A DNA stretch of 64,000 bases from Osedax fenrisi (Eukaryota; Annelida; Polychaeta; Sabellida; Siboglinidae). Position 1 is the first letter of the stretch. Every line of letters starts with the position of its first letter. Both the position numbers and the translations under genes were made by a program. Shown piece by piece: positions 31,163 to 42,170 of this stretch. The stretch is taken from NCBI GenBank assembly GCA_964019155.1, contig OZ025243.1, forward strand, positions 29,421,871 to 29,485,870. Reading direction: 5' to 3'. A model generated the notes under the pieces. It had not been told where the DNA came from. It made no database searches and worked only from the letters and a program-made list of their open reading frames with translations.

Positions 31163-34135
31163 ATGAATACATCACTAGAAAATAACACTTTTACTTATTC
31201 TAATTCTAAACAAAATTCTATTCATGACTATTATAATAATGACGATTCTGATGTTAATTTCACAGATGATTGCTTTTACTACGATGACATAAATATAAAT
31301 TCATGTAAATATATTCACAATAGTTTTTCTATAATACATATTAATGCTAGAAGCTTAGTTCGTAATCATGATCAAATTAATCTATTTTTAAATAGTATTA
31401 TACATAAATTTTCCATAATTATAATTACTGAAACATGGTTAAAACATTCCAATCAGAATATTTATAATTTCGATAATTACAATCAAATAAATACTATACG
31501 ATCTGTAGGTAGGGGTGGTGGAGTCGCTATATTTATATTAAATAGTTTATCATATACAATTATTAATGACTTAAATATATCAATATCAAATTTTATTGAA
31601 ATAACAACTATTTCATTGAAATTTAATAATATCAACTATATTATAAGTGGTATATATAAAACTCCTACTGCAGATATAAAACTATTTTCAGATTTCATTG
31701 TAAACTCATTTGAAAAGTTGGCAAGCAATTGTAATCGTTTGTATTTATGTGGTGATTTTAATATTAATTTATTAGATCATAATTATAATAAACATGTAAA
31801 ATATTTTATTGACTCCATATATTCATTAGGGTGTCGTCCTTTAATAGATAAACCAACAAGAGTGACTAATGATAATAATTCTTTAATTGATAATATTTTT
31901 ACAAATAATAATTATTCTCATAAATATAATGGAATATTACTTAATGATATAAGTGATCACTACCCTATTTTTACTTTTTTTGATTTAAATGTTAACAATT
32001 CCAATGAAAAACAAACTAAATCTAATTCTAAAATTAATAGAGTTAATAACTCAACTATAAAGGAATTAAAAAATTGCATTCTTCATCATAAATGGGATTT
32101 TTCTGATATGGATACAAATACTGCTTTTAATTATTTTATAGATATGTTTAAATTAATGTTAAATAAATGTTGTCCTTTATATACTCCCAAAATCATAAAT
32201 AATAAAATTAAAAATCCATGGATAAATAATTCTTTATTAAAATGTATCCACCATAAAAAAAAATTATTAAAATTGTTTATAGCTAATAAAAATGATTTTA
32301 ATCATATTAAATATAAAAAATATAGAAATATTTTAACTTCAGTACTAAGAAATGCCGAAAAATTATTTTATAAAAAAGCTCTGTCAAATTGTTGTAATAA
32401 TTCAAAAAAAACATGGTCTATTTTAAATAATATAATTAAAGGAAGTACTTTTTCAAATTATTTAAATACAACTTTATCGGCTGATGATTTTAATCTATAT
32501 TTTAGTAATGTTGGAAAAAATCTTGCTAAGGATTTTAATTCTAACTCTGGTTTTAATTCAAATTTACATGTACATTATTTATCTTCTCATAACACAAATA
32601 CTTTTTATCTTACACCAGTTACAAATTCCGAAATATTTAATATAATAATTCATACGAACAATAAAAATAGTACAGATATTTATAATATAAATATGAGCTT
32701 AATAAAACAACTTAATACAGAATTAAGTCCTATATTATGTTCTCTATTTAATAAATCATTCAATGAAGGAGTATTTCCTGATTGTTTTAAAATTGCTAAG
32801 GTTATACCTTTACATAAAAAGGGTAATAAAAATATATTAGATAATTTCAGGCCAATATCTCTTCTCCCTCAATTCTCAAAAATTTATGAAAAATTATTTA
32901 AAAAAAGACTTCTTTGTTTCATTAATAAATATAAAATTTTGAATGACAATCAATTTGGGTTCAGACAAAATTATTCAACAGAAGATGCATTACATCACCT
33001 ATCAGAAACAGTATGTGCTGAGTTAGAAAATACTAATAATTGTGCAGTTTTATCTATTGATCTAAAAAAGGCCTTTGACACTTTAGATCATAATATATTG
33101 ATAAATAAATTAGATAATATTGGTATCAGAGGTTTACCTAAAGTTCTATTATCTAGTTATTTATCAAACAGATCACAATATGTAAAATTAAATGGGGCTA
33201 TTTCAAATATGGAACGCATATCATTTGGTGTTCCGCAAGGTTCAGTTTTAGGGCCATTACTTTTTCTAATATATATTAATGATATGCCTAATATATTGAA
33301 ATATTCTACACCTATAATTTTTGCAGATGATACCAATTTAATTTTCAGTAGTAAATCTTTTGATATTCTGCAAACTAATATACAAGATGACCTTTATAAT
33401 TTAACTCACTGGCTATTTAGTAATAAATTAACATTAAATGTAAAAAAAACCAAAGTTATGCTCTATAATATTCGAAATTCTAAATCAAAAAAGAAACTAG
33501 AATTAAAAGTTTATAATGAAATTATAGAGCAGGTGAATCATTTATCGTTCCTTGGTATAATAATTGATGATAAATGTAACTGGAATTATCATATAAATTA
33601 TATCAGATCAAAACTAAGTAGATCCATTGCTATTATAAATAAAATAAAACATAAACTACCTTTACAAAATCGTATACAAATATATCATAGTATTTTTGAA
33701 AGTCATCTAAATTATTGTTCATCTATTTGGGGTAGTACATTTTTGTCTAATATTCAACCAATTATTATATTGCAAAATATGGTAATAAAAAATTTGTTTT
33801 TTTCTTTTAATGTAGATATAGATACAATTTATAAAAAATTCAATCTTTTAAAATTTCAAGATATTATAAAGATTAATATCTTAAAATATATAAATAGATA
33901 TATGACTAAATCTTTGCCTATAATTTTACAATATCTTTTTACACAAAATTCAAATATTTATAAGCCTTTATCTAAAAAATTGGTTTTACCCAAAATTAGA
34001 ACACATAGAAAATCGTTTTGCCTTACTAACAAAGCTCCTGAGATATGGAATGCATTACCAGCTTCTTTTCACAAATTAATGAATAAAAAAACTTTTAAAA
34101 CAAATATTAAATTATTTATTACCTCTTCGTATTAG
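31163..34135 (+). CDS. LINE ORF2: endonuclease and reverse transcriptase, intact
   Basis: 990 residues with no lesion. The endonuclease (about 50-270) has HINARSL, ITETWL near 88, GRGGGVAIFI, GIYKTP, CGDFNIN near 196 and DHYP near 264. The reverse transcriptase (about 480-790) has NFRPISLLPQ, NQFGFRQNYSTEDAL, SIDLKKAFDTLDHNIL, GVPQGSVLGPLLFLIYIND near 690 and FADD near 720, all catalytic Asp present. The C-terminal region (SFLGIIIDDKCNWNYHI, APEIWNALPASFHKL) is that of the CR1/L2/Rex group. It lies in the same frame as ORF1, 51 bp downstream, with its own ATG. It is expected to nick DNA and reverse-transcribe its RNA in the nucleus. It could be active. Confidence 0.9.
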   Translation: MNTSLENNTFTYSNSKQNSIHDYYNNDDSDVNFTDDCFYYDDININSCKYIHNSFSIIHINARSLVRNHDQINLFLNSIIHKFSIIIITETWLKHSNQNIYNFDNYNQINTIRSVGRGGGVAIFILNSLSYTIINDLNISISNFIEITTISLKFNNINYIISGIYKTPTADIKLFSDFIVNSFEKLASNCNRLYLCGDFNINLLDHNYNKHVKYFIDSIYSLGCRPLIDKPTRVTNDNNSLIDNIFTNNNYSHKYNGILLNDISDHYPIFTFFDLNVNNSNEKQTKSNSKINRVNNSTIKELKNCILHHKWDFSDMDTNTAFNYFIDMFKLMLNKCCPLYTPKIINNKIKNPWINNSLLKCIHHKKKLLKLFIANKNDFNHIKYKKYRNILTSVLRNAEKLFYKKALSNCCNNSKKTWSILNNIIKGSTFSNYLNTTLSADDFNLYFSNVGKNLAKDFNSNSGFNSNLHVHYLSSHNTNTFYLTPVTNSEIFNIIIHTNNKNSTDIYNINMSLIKQLNTELSPILCSLFNKSFNEGVFPDCFKIAKVIPLHKKGNKNILDNFRPISLLPQFSKIYEKLFKKRLLCFINKYKILNDNQFGFRQNYSTEDALHHLSETVCAELENTNNCAVLSIDLKKAFDTLDHNILINKLDNIGIRGLPKVLLSSYLSNRSQYVKLNGAISNMERISFGVPQGSVLGPLLFLIYINDMPNILKYSTPIIFADDTNLIFSSKSFDILQTNIQDDLYNLTHWLFSNKLTLNVKKTKVMLYNIRNSKSKKKLELKVYNEIIEQVNHLSFLGIIIDDKCNWNYHINYIRSKLSRSIAIINKIKHKLPLQNRIQIYHSIFESHLNYCSSIWGSTFLSNIQPIIILQNMVIKNLFFSFNVDIDTIYKKFNLLKFQDIIKINILKYINRYMTKSLPIILQYLFTQNSNIYKPLSKKLVLPKIRTHRKSFCLTNKAPEIWNALPASFHKLMNKKTFKTNIKLFITSSY

Positions 34136-34641
34136 TTAACTTTTTATATTTTTTATTATGTTTAGTTTCTTTATCTTTTTCTCTTTCATTATTATATTTT
34201 TTACATATTTTATGCATTTATTTCATTTGTTTTATATATTTTTCTTCTTTTAATATACATTTATTTTATTTATATATACTTTTATTATTTATTATATTTT
34301 ATTTTGTATTTAACTGAAAATGATGACCTCTCCTTGATAACAATATTCAAGTATATTCTTACTTATTTATTCAGCACGATTTTCATTTACACGAATCACA
34401 TTTACAAATCAAATAAGTTTAATAATATATACAATAGTATATATATATATACAAAATTATAGTTCTAATGATATACAAAATTGAAATTTTAAAATAAGTT
34501 ATTGTCATTTTATAATTTACTAATATTTTTTTTATTTTTTATTCTTGTAATGCTGTTATCAAGTTGAGTGGGAAAATACCTAGTCAAGCTTTGCTTTTGT
34601 ATTTTCCTGAGTGTTTACACTCTATCTGATTCACATATATA

Positions 34642-35093
34642 CAGTCAACTCTCGGTAAGTCGGACTACGGATAAGTCCGAATTATCGATACGTCGGATAC
34701 ATTTAGTTGGTTTGGTTGGATTTGTATCTAGTTCCATGTTTAATTAATCGGATAAGTCGAAAAGTTGGATTGGATAAGTCAGACTTTTCTATAGTCGGAC
34801 ACATATTATAGTCATTTTTATGATTTTTATACTGGATAAGTCGGACTTTTTATAAATTGTCAGAAATGTTTACTGTAAATAATGAATATTATAATTTTAG
34901 TAAGTAATATAATTGAATAAAAAATGTTATGTTGCTGATTGTTGCATAATTCCATATTTGGTAACCATTTAACTCGCGCTGCGCATTTCATGTCTTATTT
35001 ACATGATATTCTTAATCTCGGATAGTCGGACATCTCGCTAAGTCAGACACTTTTCCCGGTCCATTGCGAGTCCGACTCATCGGGAGTTGACTG
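34642..35093. mobile_element. pogo/Tigger-type MITE
   Basis: The ends are CAGTCAACTCTCGGTAAGTC and its inverted match (ACTCATCGGGAGTTGACTG), each flanked by TA. Inside are repeated inverted copies of ATAAGTCGGAC. CAGT..ACTC ends with a TA target duplication are characteristic of the pogo/Tigger branch of Tc1/mariner. It is 452 bp, non-coding, and sits near the 3' side of the LINE inside the 7-kb insertion. Confidence 0.85.
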
Positions 35094-35835
35094 TATATAT
35101 ATTATTACTATACCAATACACTTACTATAGTACATATATAGTATACGTACATCAATACGTCTGTTTTATTATACACTCATCCACATATCGATATTGTTAA
35201 CACAGCATTGTCGCACGTATTGCGTATTCTAGTACCTTATGAATACGCACACATGCGTCGCGCATGACCAACCAACGTCTGACTATATATATATATATAT
35301 AAATATCCGCCGCTATATTGCAAACATCTATGAAGTCCCCTTTAATTCCCTTAATAAATATAAATAAGCTTTGTCGCTATTATTTCTATATATAGGTATA
35401 CGCCTTATGCATGCACATACAGATTATTCTTTAGTCAAACCATATACACGATGTATATACCCCATATACATTCATATCCCATACATAACTTAACAAATAC
35501 TATTATTACATTTTCAATAGTCCGACAATTTTATGCCAGGACTCAATAGACATCTTGTTCACATCAGGTTTATTTAATCGATCTCCTTGAATTTTACTAA
35601 GTCAATAAACCAGCTTGATATCAGCCATGAACATTTTTAATAGTTAGTAAATTATTAATTACAAAAATACTATATAAATTACATACATATATGAATACTA
35701 CTATACTTAGCAGTGTAATAAAGATAATTATTATACATGTATTTTTTTCTTATTTAATTTTGTTCCATTATTTAACATATGTCCTACACTGGTGAAGACT
35801 ATGACATTATCAATCATTACATATTTTTATATTTC
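35094..35835. other. AT-rich DNA, no gene recognised
   Basis: This part of the 7-kb insertion shows CpG-containing stretches (acgcacacatgcgtcgcgcatg near 35246) and no motif. It may be intron or decayed transposon DNA. Confidence 0.35.
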
Positions 35836-35838
35836 AGA

Positions 35839-35952
35839 AAGACTATTCAAATTGGAAATTGGCCAGGAACGATTAATTGAAATAAACACAAATATAGAGA
35901 TTATTTTTCTGAATCAAATGAAAATATTTTCGAAATGTAAAGATAAGAAATA
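35839..35952 (+). other. Possible last exon within the 7-kb element
   Basis: After a good acceptor (ATATTTTTATATTTCAG) an open frame of 37 codons runs to TAA: it starts RLFKLEIGQERLIEINTNIE and is helical and charged. A codon run of this length without stops is uncommon in such AT-rich DNA. Its phase does not fit directly onto the exon at 29648-29724, so at least one more exon would be needed. No family is recognised. Confidence 0.25.
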
Positions 35953-36792
35953 AGGTACAAAATAAAACTATATATACCTAATATCTTATTTTAATAATAA
36001 CTCATATATAGGTCAAGATTTCTGTGGAATAATATAAATTATGTAATTTGTAAAATATATTATTTTTTATTTGTTATATGTAAATAAATATTTTCTATCA
36101 AAGTATATATAATTATTTGTTTTTAAAACATATATCAGTTTCAACGTATACAGTTTCAAAAACTAAAAAATAATTATATTTTTGAAACATTTATTTATGT
36201 TAGTTTCAAAAACTAACAAATAATGATGTTTTTGAAACATTAAAGTATGTCAGTTTTAAAACCATGTCAAATATATAGCCATGAACTAGGTTTTAAAAAC
36301 ATAAAATAATGTTTGTTTTAAAAACTTTATTTCGAAACAATTATTTACTGGGAAGAATAAACAGGGGTGTCGGTAATCGGATAAATGTGCCTAATACCGA
36401 CCCACTTATCCCATTACCGACCCCCTAAAATAATAGTGGTATAAATAACGGTAGTATTATAATATCCAATACAAATAGTAGATATACATAAATATAATTA
36501 ATTATAACATGCACGCAATTTATTTTTTATTGAATTTATTTTTCAATGGATATAGGGGAAAGATGGGTAATGTGGCCACTTTTATTAATGTTGTATAACT
36601 TTATAAATATTATATATAATACGATAATTTGTTCAATATAGATACATCTTATGATAAGCAAGAGGACTGCCGAATCAGTTTTTCATTTTAGCATACCTAA
36701 TTGAAATGATTAAGGTGGCCACATTACCCTCCATGGAGGGTAAGGTTGCCACCTAATGCGGGTAATGTGGACACCTGAAAATGTGGAATTAA

Positions 36793-36808
36793 TCCACTAG
36801 ATGGCGAT
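36793..36808 (+). promoter_or_regulatory. CTCF-like motif within the MITE
   Basis: CCACTAGATGGCGATA fits the 13-base core of the vertebrate CTCF consensus (CCASYAGRKGGCR) without mismatch. Whether this organism has CTCF, or binds it here, cannot be told from the window. A single match of this length can arise by chance. Confidence 0.25.
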
Positions 36809-37619
36809 ACTTTATATCAAGTTTAGTCCAATGGTATCACATCAAGTAAAATTTACAAAACACACGCAATTGTGATAAATCTTATGCTTTTTATTTTAAC
36901 TTTATAAATTACTATATTCATTAATAGGCTATATCCTAGTATATCATTAAATTTAATTATAATGTTATTAGTATGGAAAAAATAATTTCAGCAGTAAATG
37001 ACTGTATGTCATAACAATATGGCGATATAATACCTAGATAAAATAGTAATTTAGAAAGATAACTAATTTATATTATCTGATTTCTATATATATATATATA
37101 TATATAGAACCATTTATTTATATATATATATATATAATTTTATACATATATTAAATATATTACACCAACATATATTAAAATCATATCATATCAACAATAA
37201 TACAAATTATTTTTATAATTATATAATGTGAGGTAAAAAAAGTGAAATGTAATATACAAATAAGCCAATAAACAAGTATAAATGAAATATATAAAGCACA
37301 GTTATATAATAAAATAAAATTTATTAAATTCTTTAGAAAATCAATATCGAAAGTAAAATGTATTAACATGAAATTGATTTATTTATTTTTAAATTTAGTT
37401 TAATATATCTCATGATAAATATATTAGTATATAATACATATACATATATACAAATATAAATAAAACTGTATGTATACATAAGTTTATAAGAATATGTTGT
37501 ATATATAGGTTGCCATATCATAATTATTATTTATCACCTATGTATTTATATTTAATCATATATTTTGTACTACGTGTAAAGTATTAAGTATATAGTATAG
37601 TATTAAGTATATATAATAT

Positions 37620-37624
37620 AATAC

Positions 37625-37659
<35 letters not shown>

Positions 37660-37675
37660 ATATAATATAATACAA

Positions 37676-37721
<46 letters not shown>

Positions 37722-37854
37722 ATTAATACTATACTATATACTTAATACTTTACACGTACTACAATTACTTTACTTACTACTACAACTATATAAATATATA
37801 TGCATAAAACATATATATATAAACGTATCTATACGTAAAGTTTTATACATATAT

Positions 37855-37904
<50 letters not shown>

Positions 37905-37945
37905 TATATTATATATATATTAAATAATATAATATATATATAATA

Positions 37946-37983
<38 letters not shown>

Positions 37984-37985
37984 CT
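37620..37985. repeat. Cluster of (TA)n tracts and inverted TA-rich repeats
   Basis: TA tracts lie at 37625-37640, 37644-37658, 37684-37712, 37856-37902 and 37949-37980. The flanking TAAAGTATTAAGTATATAGTAT and its inverse near 37725-37757 form an imperfect inverted repeat around the first three tracts. Confidence 0.7.
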
Positions 37986-39433
37986 TTATAATTATGTTAA
38001 TAGATGATCAAATATACTAAATTAAATGTAAAAGTTTATACCACGATTATAATATGTATGGAAATATATTTGTATGGTTAGGATATAGTAGATGTTGATT
38101 CTATCAACGTTATCATATAATGACGCACGCAATTTTATAAAAATATAAAAATATTTATTTCTGATCATATGATTGGCTTAAATCATATGGCTGATCATAT
38201 GATTGGCTTACATCATATTGAAGTGGCCACATTACCCTCTAAAAGGTTGCCAACTTACCCGCTTCGAGGTATCACGCTATTTACACTATATAATAATGAA
38301 TATTACTTACTAAAATAAATTTCTTACACACTTTGTTAAAATTAAATAGTTCTTTAACACCCACCATTAATTTGCAATTTATATTATATATTAGTGATTT
38401 AATAAATGTTTTACTAAACTTTTATTTCAATTTTTTAAAAAGTAAATCGATTTTTTGTATTTTTTACATAATTTTTATTTATTTAATGATATACAAATTA
38501 TTTTTACTTATTTGAACAATGCTTACCAATGCGCATATTTCATGTATATATTTTTTTTTGATTGGACTTATATTTTATGAGATACGCCAAGTGGCCACAT
38601 TACCCGCATGGCCACATTACCCATCTTTCCCCTATTAAATTTAAATTTAAACTTTATAATAATTATATTAAAATAGTGTATATAATTATTTAATATTTAT
38701 TTATTAATCAGTATGTATATAACCAACTGGAATCATGAATCCTAAATTTATATCAATGATACATAAACAATTTACGACATATTATAAAGTAAAATACGGA
38801 TCTATTTTGATTGGATATCATAAATCACATGGGGTCGGTATTAGGGTAATTTAGGGGGTCAGTAATAGTAAAATCACATAGGTTGCTATAATTAAGATAT
38901 ATTGGTTAATATTTATTCAAATTAAATTATTTTTCTAATATTTATAAACATGTTATTGATCTACAATATTATGTACAAAATTAAATTTTCTTTTAATTAA
39001 TAATGTATTTACAATGATTTAAAAAAAGTTATTATTCAAATATTTAAAAAGTAAAAACAGAATATAACATTTTATCAAATAACAATTTTAGGATTACATA
39101 TTTTTAAAAACAAAATATGTATTCATATTTATAATTAAATTACTAACATTTCGTGTATATATTATTTTTTTATATCTCTTATAGTTACTGAGATACAAGA
39201 GGGGGTCGGTATTAGGAGGGGGTCGGTAATCGGGGAATTTCCCATATATTATTTTAGATAATTTAATTTGAATATTTATTATATGTTGTTTAAAATCTAA
39301 TTTTATATACAATATAACACACACAAAATGATATGTTTTATATAAAGATAATGGTTGTCTTTCAATACAAATATTAGATATTTCTTTATATATAATCTTT
39401 ATTGTGTACATATATATACATATATATATACTT

Positions 39434-39439
<6 letters not shown>

Positions 39440-39472
<33 letters not shown>
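39440..39472. repeat. (TA)n microsatellite
   Basis: TA tract bordering the inverted LINE leader copy. Confidence 0.95.
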
Positions 39473-39475
<3 letters not shown>

Positions 39476-39489
39476 AAGTAAAGTTTATA

Positions 39490-39815
39490 ATATATTTTAA
39501 TGAATACATATATCTATTGAACATAACAAAATAAGTATAATATAATAACAATTATTATTATAACAACTTGTACCAACCTGATACAAAATATAAAATACAA
39601 AGATTAATAACAGGAATATACAGACGATAAAATATTTAAATAAATAATAGAATGGAAAAAATAGAACATACAAACGGCAAATATCTATGTAATCAACGAG
39701 CGCAATCAACAAGCGTGACATCGAAATTTAGTTTGACATTTTTATATAGATATTTCGATACTTAGTACATTTAAATGTATATTACATTAATATATCTACA
39801 ACTTTTACTTTATAT

Positions 39816-39830
<15 letters not shown>
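39490..39830 (-). mobile_element. Inverted partial copy of the LINE 5' region
   Basis: The minus strand aligns over about 330 bp with the leader of the LINE at 29962-30300, including AGTTGTAGATATAT, TACATTTAAATGTA, TGTCACGCT, ATCGTCTGTATA and TATGTTCAATAG. No ORF1 follows. It is either a solo leader or a separate repeat also present in the LINE leader. Confidence 0.65.

Positions 39831-39862
<32 letters not shown>
39817..39862. repeat. (TA)n microsatellite
   Basis: TA tract of about 45 bp at the other border of the leader copy. Confidence 0.95.
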
Positions 39863-39864
<2 letters not shown>

Positions 39865-39865
<1 letters not shown>

Positions 39866-40275
39866 ACATTCATATTATATATAATATGAATATAATCTGT
39901 TGCGCTAGGAAGATCGTTTTATGACGTAATAGTGAATGCTAATCATACCTATAAAATCGTAATATTAATACTTGCATATACTATTAACTTATTAGGTACG
40001 AGCAGTATTTACTGACACATGATTGTAAGATATTGTGTTGTATTTTATATATAAATTCCGTAAATATATGATGCATTTTGTTTACCACCAGACTTAGCAT
40101 ATCATGTTTTTAAGAAATGTATGATAACGTTATACATTTAATTTTTATAAAATCTATGTAAATTGTATTTAATTAATGATTAATGTTAGTTATGTAAACC
40201 ATTAACTGTTATACAATAAATATCACATTTTGTGATGTTCACTTTACTTATTTAATTTCCATTTATTCATTATAG

Positions 40276-40326
<51 letters not shown>

Positions 40327-41500
40327 TGAAATCAGTTTATAAACAAAGTATTAGGAGACTCAGTGAAATCGATAAGCTTTATTATTTCGATACCTCCTGA
40401 CAATATGTGCAGTGCCATATATCATCATATTTATTCGGATAAAAATAAAATAATAATTCAATTTTATTTAAAAAAATAAAAATAAAATAAATATCATTGA
40501 CAACAAGAGTTAGGGTAAGAAGTTCTTACTAAGAACTATACTCTACACCAATAAGAAAATAAATAATTATGAACAAATACATTTTTTATAAAAAATTCAA
40601 ATTAATTTGAAAAAAGTATACATTTTCTAAACTTAATTAGCAACAATGATTTATCGAATCTTGAAAGAATAGAAGTTGTGACAGATAAAAAGTAGAAATG
40701 AGGACTAGACATACCCATAGGCGCACATTTTGCCGCACAGTTAATGGTACATCAACAATAATAAATCATCAAATCTATAGTGAGACGTGCACTTGCGCCA
40801 CATATAAACATACACATATTTTAAGGGATCCACAATCAATCCAGTGACACAAAACTACAATATAATATCACATTCCAAATAAGTCATATATTCATATACA
40901 TATATACGATGATATGTATATATGTATTTAATGTATGTATAATACATTTTAATAGTAAAATAAAAATAAATAAAAATAAAGGTTAAGAATGAAAACTATA
41001 AATAAAAAAATGTTATGTACATTTTACAAATAATATTGTTTTTATATAATTGTATTATTTAATACTGTTTATAATTCTTTTTTTTCGAATTTTAATACTG
41101 TTCATTCATTTTTCATCATAATACTGTTTTTTATTAAATATGTCCCATTAAATATATATTTTTAAAAACTGTTTAAATATATGAAAAATAAAAATAATTT
41201 TATTTAAAATATATATATATATATATATATAATATTTATCTGAAAAATAATATTAATCATAATAACTATATTTATTATTATTAGCTGTTAATAATAGCTA
41301 TTAATTAATATAGTACTTGAACTAACATCAATATGGCCTCTTGTAGATTGTTAGGTCACCTAACTTAGGTGTGTACATAACTTAACTGTAATTCAATCAT
41401 ATGTCGTGCAATACAGCTCTGTCATGCGTACATAAGTGTATTGATTAATATGAAGATAACTATTTATAATAGATCTCGTAATAACATATGTAGGCATATT

Positions 41501-41539
<39 letters not shown>

Positions 41540-41565
41540 AGAACATGCCTACATATGCAATAATG
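39865..41565. other. Non-coding DNA, no gene recognised
   Basis: AT-rich with TA tracts at 40275-40322, 41210-41231 and 41505-41534. The part 40640-40870 is somewhat richer in G+C but shows no open frame or motif I can name. Confidence 0.5.
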
Positions 41566-41570
41566 CAAAA

Positions 41571-41869
41571 CTGCCTGTGTGGCTCAGTTGCTAAGGCGTC
41601 AGACACACAAGCAGTAGGACACGGGTTCGACCCTCGTCCGGACCATTAATTAATTTTATAAAATGGGTCTTAAAATATTATTTAGAAGTGATCTTATATA
41701 ATTGTGTATAAATAAATGATCGTCTCTCGTTAAAACCATGGATGCCTTAACATGAGAGCGGCTTCGAAGGGACATTAGAGCCATATATGGTTATAAGTGA
41801 AAACTTCATCTAAGTTCCTGGATGGGATGAAAGGACTCCACCAAATAAAAATAACAATAACAATAACAC
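41571..41869 (+). mobile_element. tRNA-derived SINE, copy 1
   Basis: A tRNA-like head with box A TGGCTCAGTTG (41580-41590) and box B GGTTCGACCCT (41624-41634) ends in CCGGACCA. It is followed by a body (GGGTCTTAAAATATTATTTA, CGGCTTCGAAGGGACATTAG, ATATGGTTATAAGTGAAAAC, ATGAAAGGACTCCACCAAAT) and a 3' (ATAACA)n tail. The same body occurs at 53422 and 63634. The acceptor arms no longer pair, so it is not a working tRNA. Confidence 0.85.
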
Positions 41870-41872
41870 ATA

Positions 41873-42121
41873 TATATATATATATATAAATAGGATTATA
41901 TTCATATTGCCTATTATATTAGTTATAAGTATAACACATAATATATAAATAATAGCGTTATATTAGTACCTTATCTATTAACATTAGTTATACTAATGAT
42001 ATTCTTTCAATAGTAAAAATAATTAAAATTAAACAAACAAATTTACGATTTTTAAATAATAACGTAGGGGTTCTATAAGGTTCCATCAGTACCTATAGTT
42101 TTGTACATATATATATATATT

Positions 42122-42170
<49 letters not shown>

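Larger units (their letters stand above)
29962..34600 (+). mobile_element. LINE with two open ORFs, CR1/L2-like
   Basis: A 5' region (29962-30439), ORF1 (30440-31111), ORF2 (31163-34135) and an AT-rich 3' region ending near 34570-34600. Both ORFs are uninterrupted, which is exceptional in this window and suggests a recent insertion. The 5' region is repeated in inverse orientation at 39490-39830. The exact ends are uncertain: no target-site duplication was found, and (TA)n lies at the 5' side and inside the leader (30335-30381). Confidence 0.8.
29316..36352. mobile_element. ~7-kb insertion with terminal inverted repeats inside the MITE
   Basis: The left edge reads GTAAATAATTGTTTCGAAAA and the right edge is its inverted match (TTTCGAAACAATTATTTAC). 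Subterminal repeats GTTTTAAAAAC and GTTTCAAAAACTAA.AAATAAT recur several times at the right end (36130-36335) and less clearly at the left. The edges are fixed by comparison with the unbroken MITE copy at 59849-60805. The target-site duplication is not clear. Inside lie a LINE with both ORFs open, a pogo-type MITE and two exon-like segments. No transposase is recognised. Confidence 0.6.
36555..38632. mobile_element. MITE, GGCCACATTACCC family, enlarged by TA-rich DNA
   Basis: It starts TATA-GGGGAAAGATGGGTAA.GTGGCCAC and ends GAGATACGCCAA, then GGCCACATTACCC twice, then ATCTTTCCCC-TA. Central motifs flank a palindrome CCTCCATGGAGG at 36730-36741. The insertion point is fixed by the interrupted MITE copy: unbroken relatives read gtaa-TA-ttaaat, giving a TA target duplication. 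About 900 bp of TA-rich sequence (37080-37985) and a two-copy GATCATATGATTGGCTTA repeat (38163-38212) enlarge it to 2.08 kb. Confidence 0.85.
29165..39243. mobile_element. MITE, GTCGGTAATCGG family, split by two later insertions
   Basis: The left part is 29165-29316 (GGGGAAAGTCTCC.ATTACCGACCCC). The central motifs (TGTCGGTAATCGG, ATACCGACCC, ATTACCGACCCCC) are at 36364-36427. The right part is 38633-39243, ending ACTGAGATACAAGAGG, two GTCGGTA motifs, GGGGAATTTCCC. All three pieces align in order with the unbroken copy at 59849-60805, so two younger insertions (29316-36352 and 36555-38632) separate them. Confidence 0.8.

Noticed and set aside
41571..41645. Functional tRNA gene
   Set aside because: The acceptor arms do not pair and the same SINE body and tail follow as in two other copies, so it is a SINE head.
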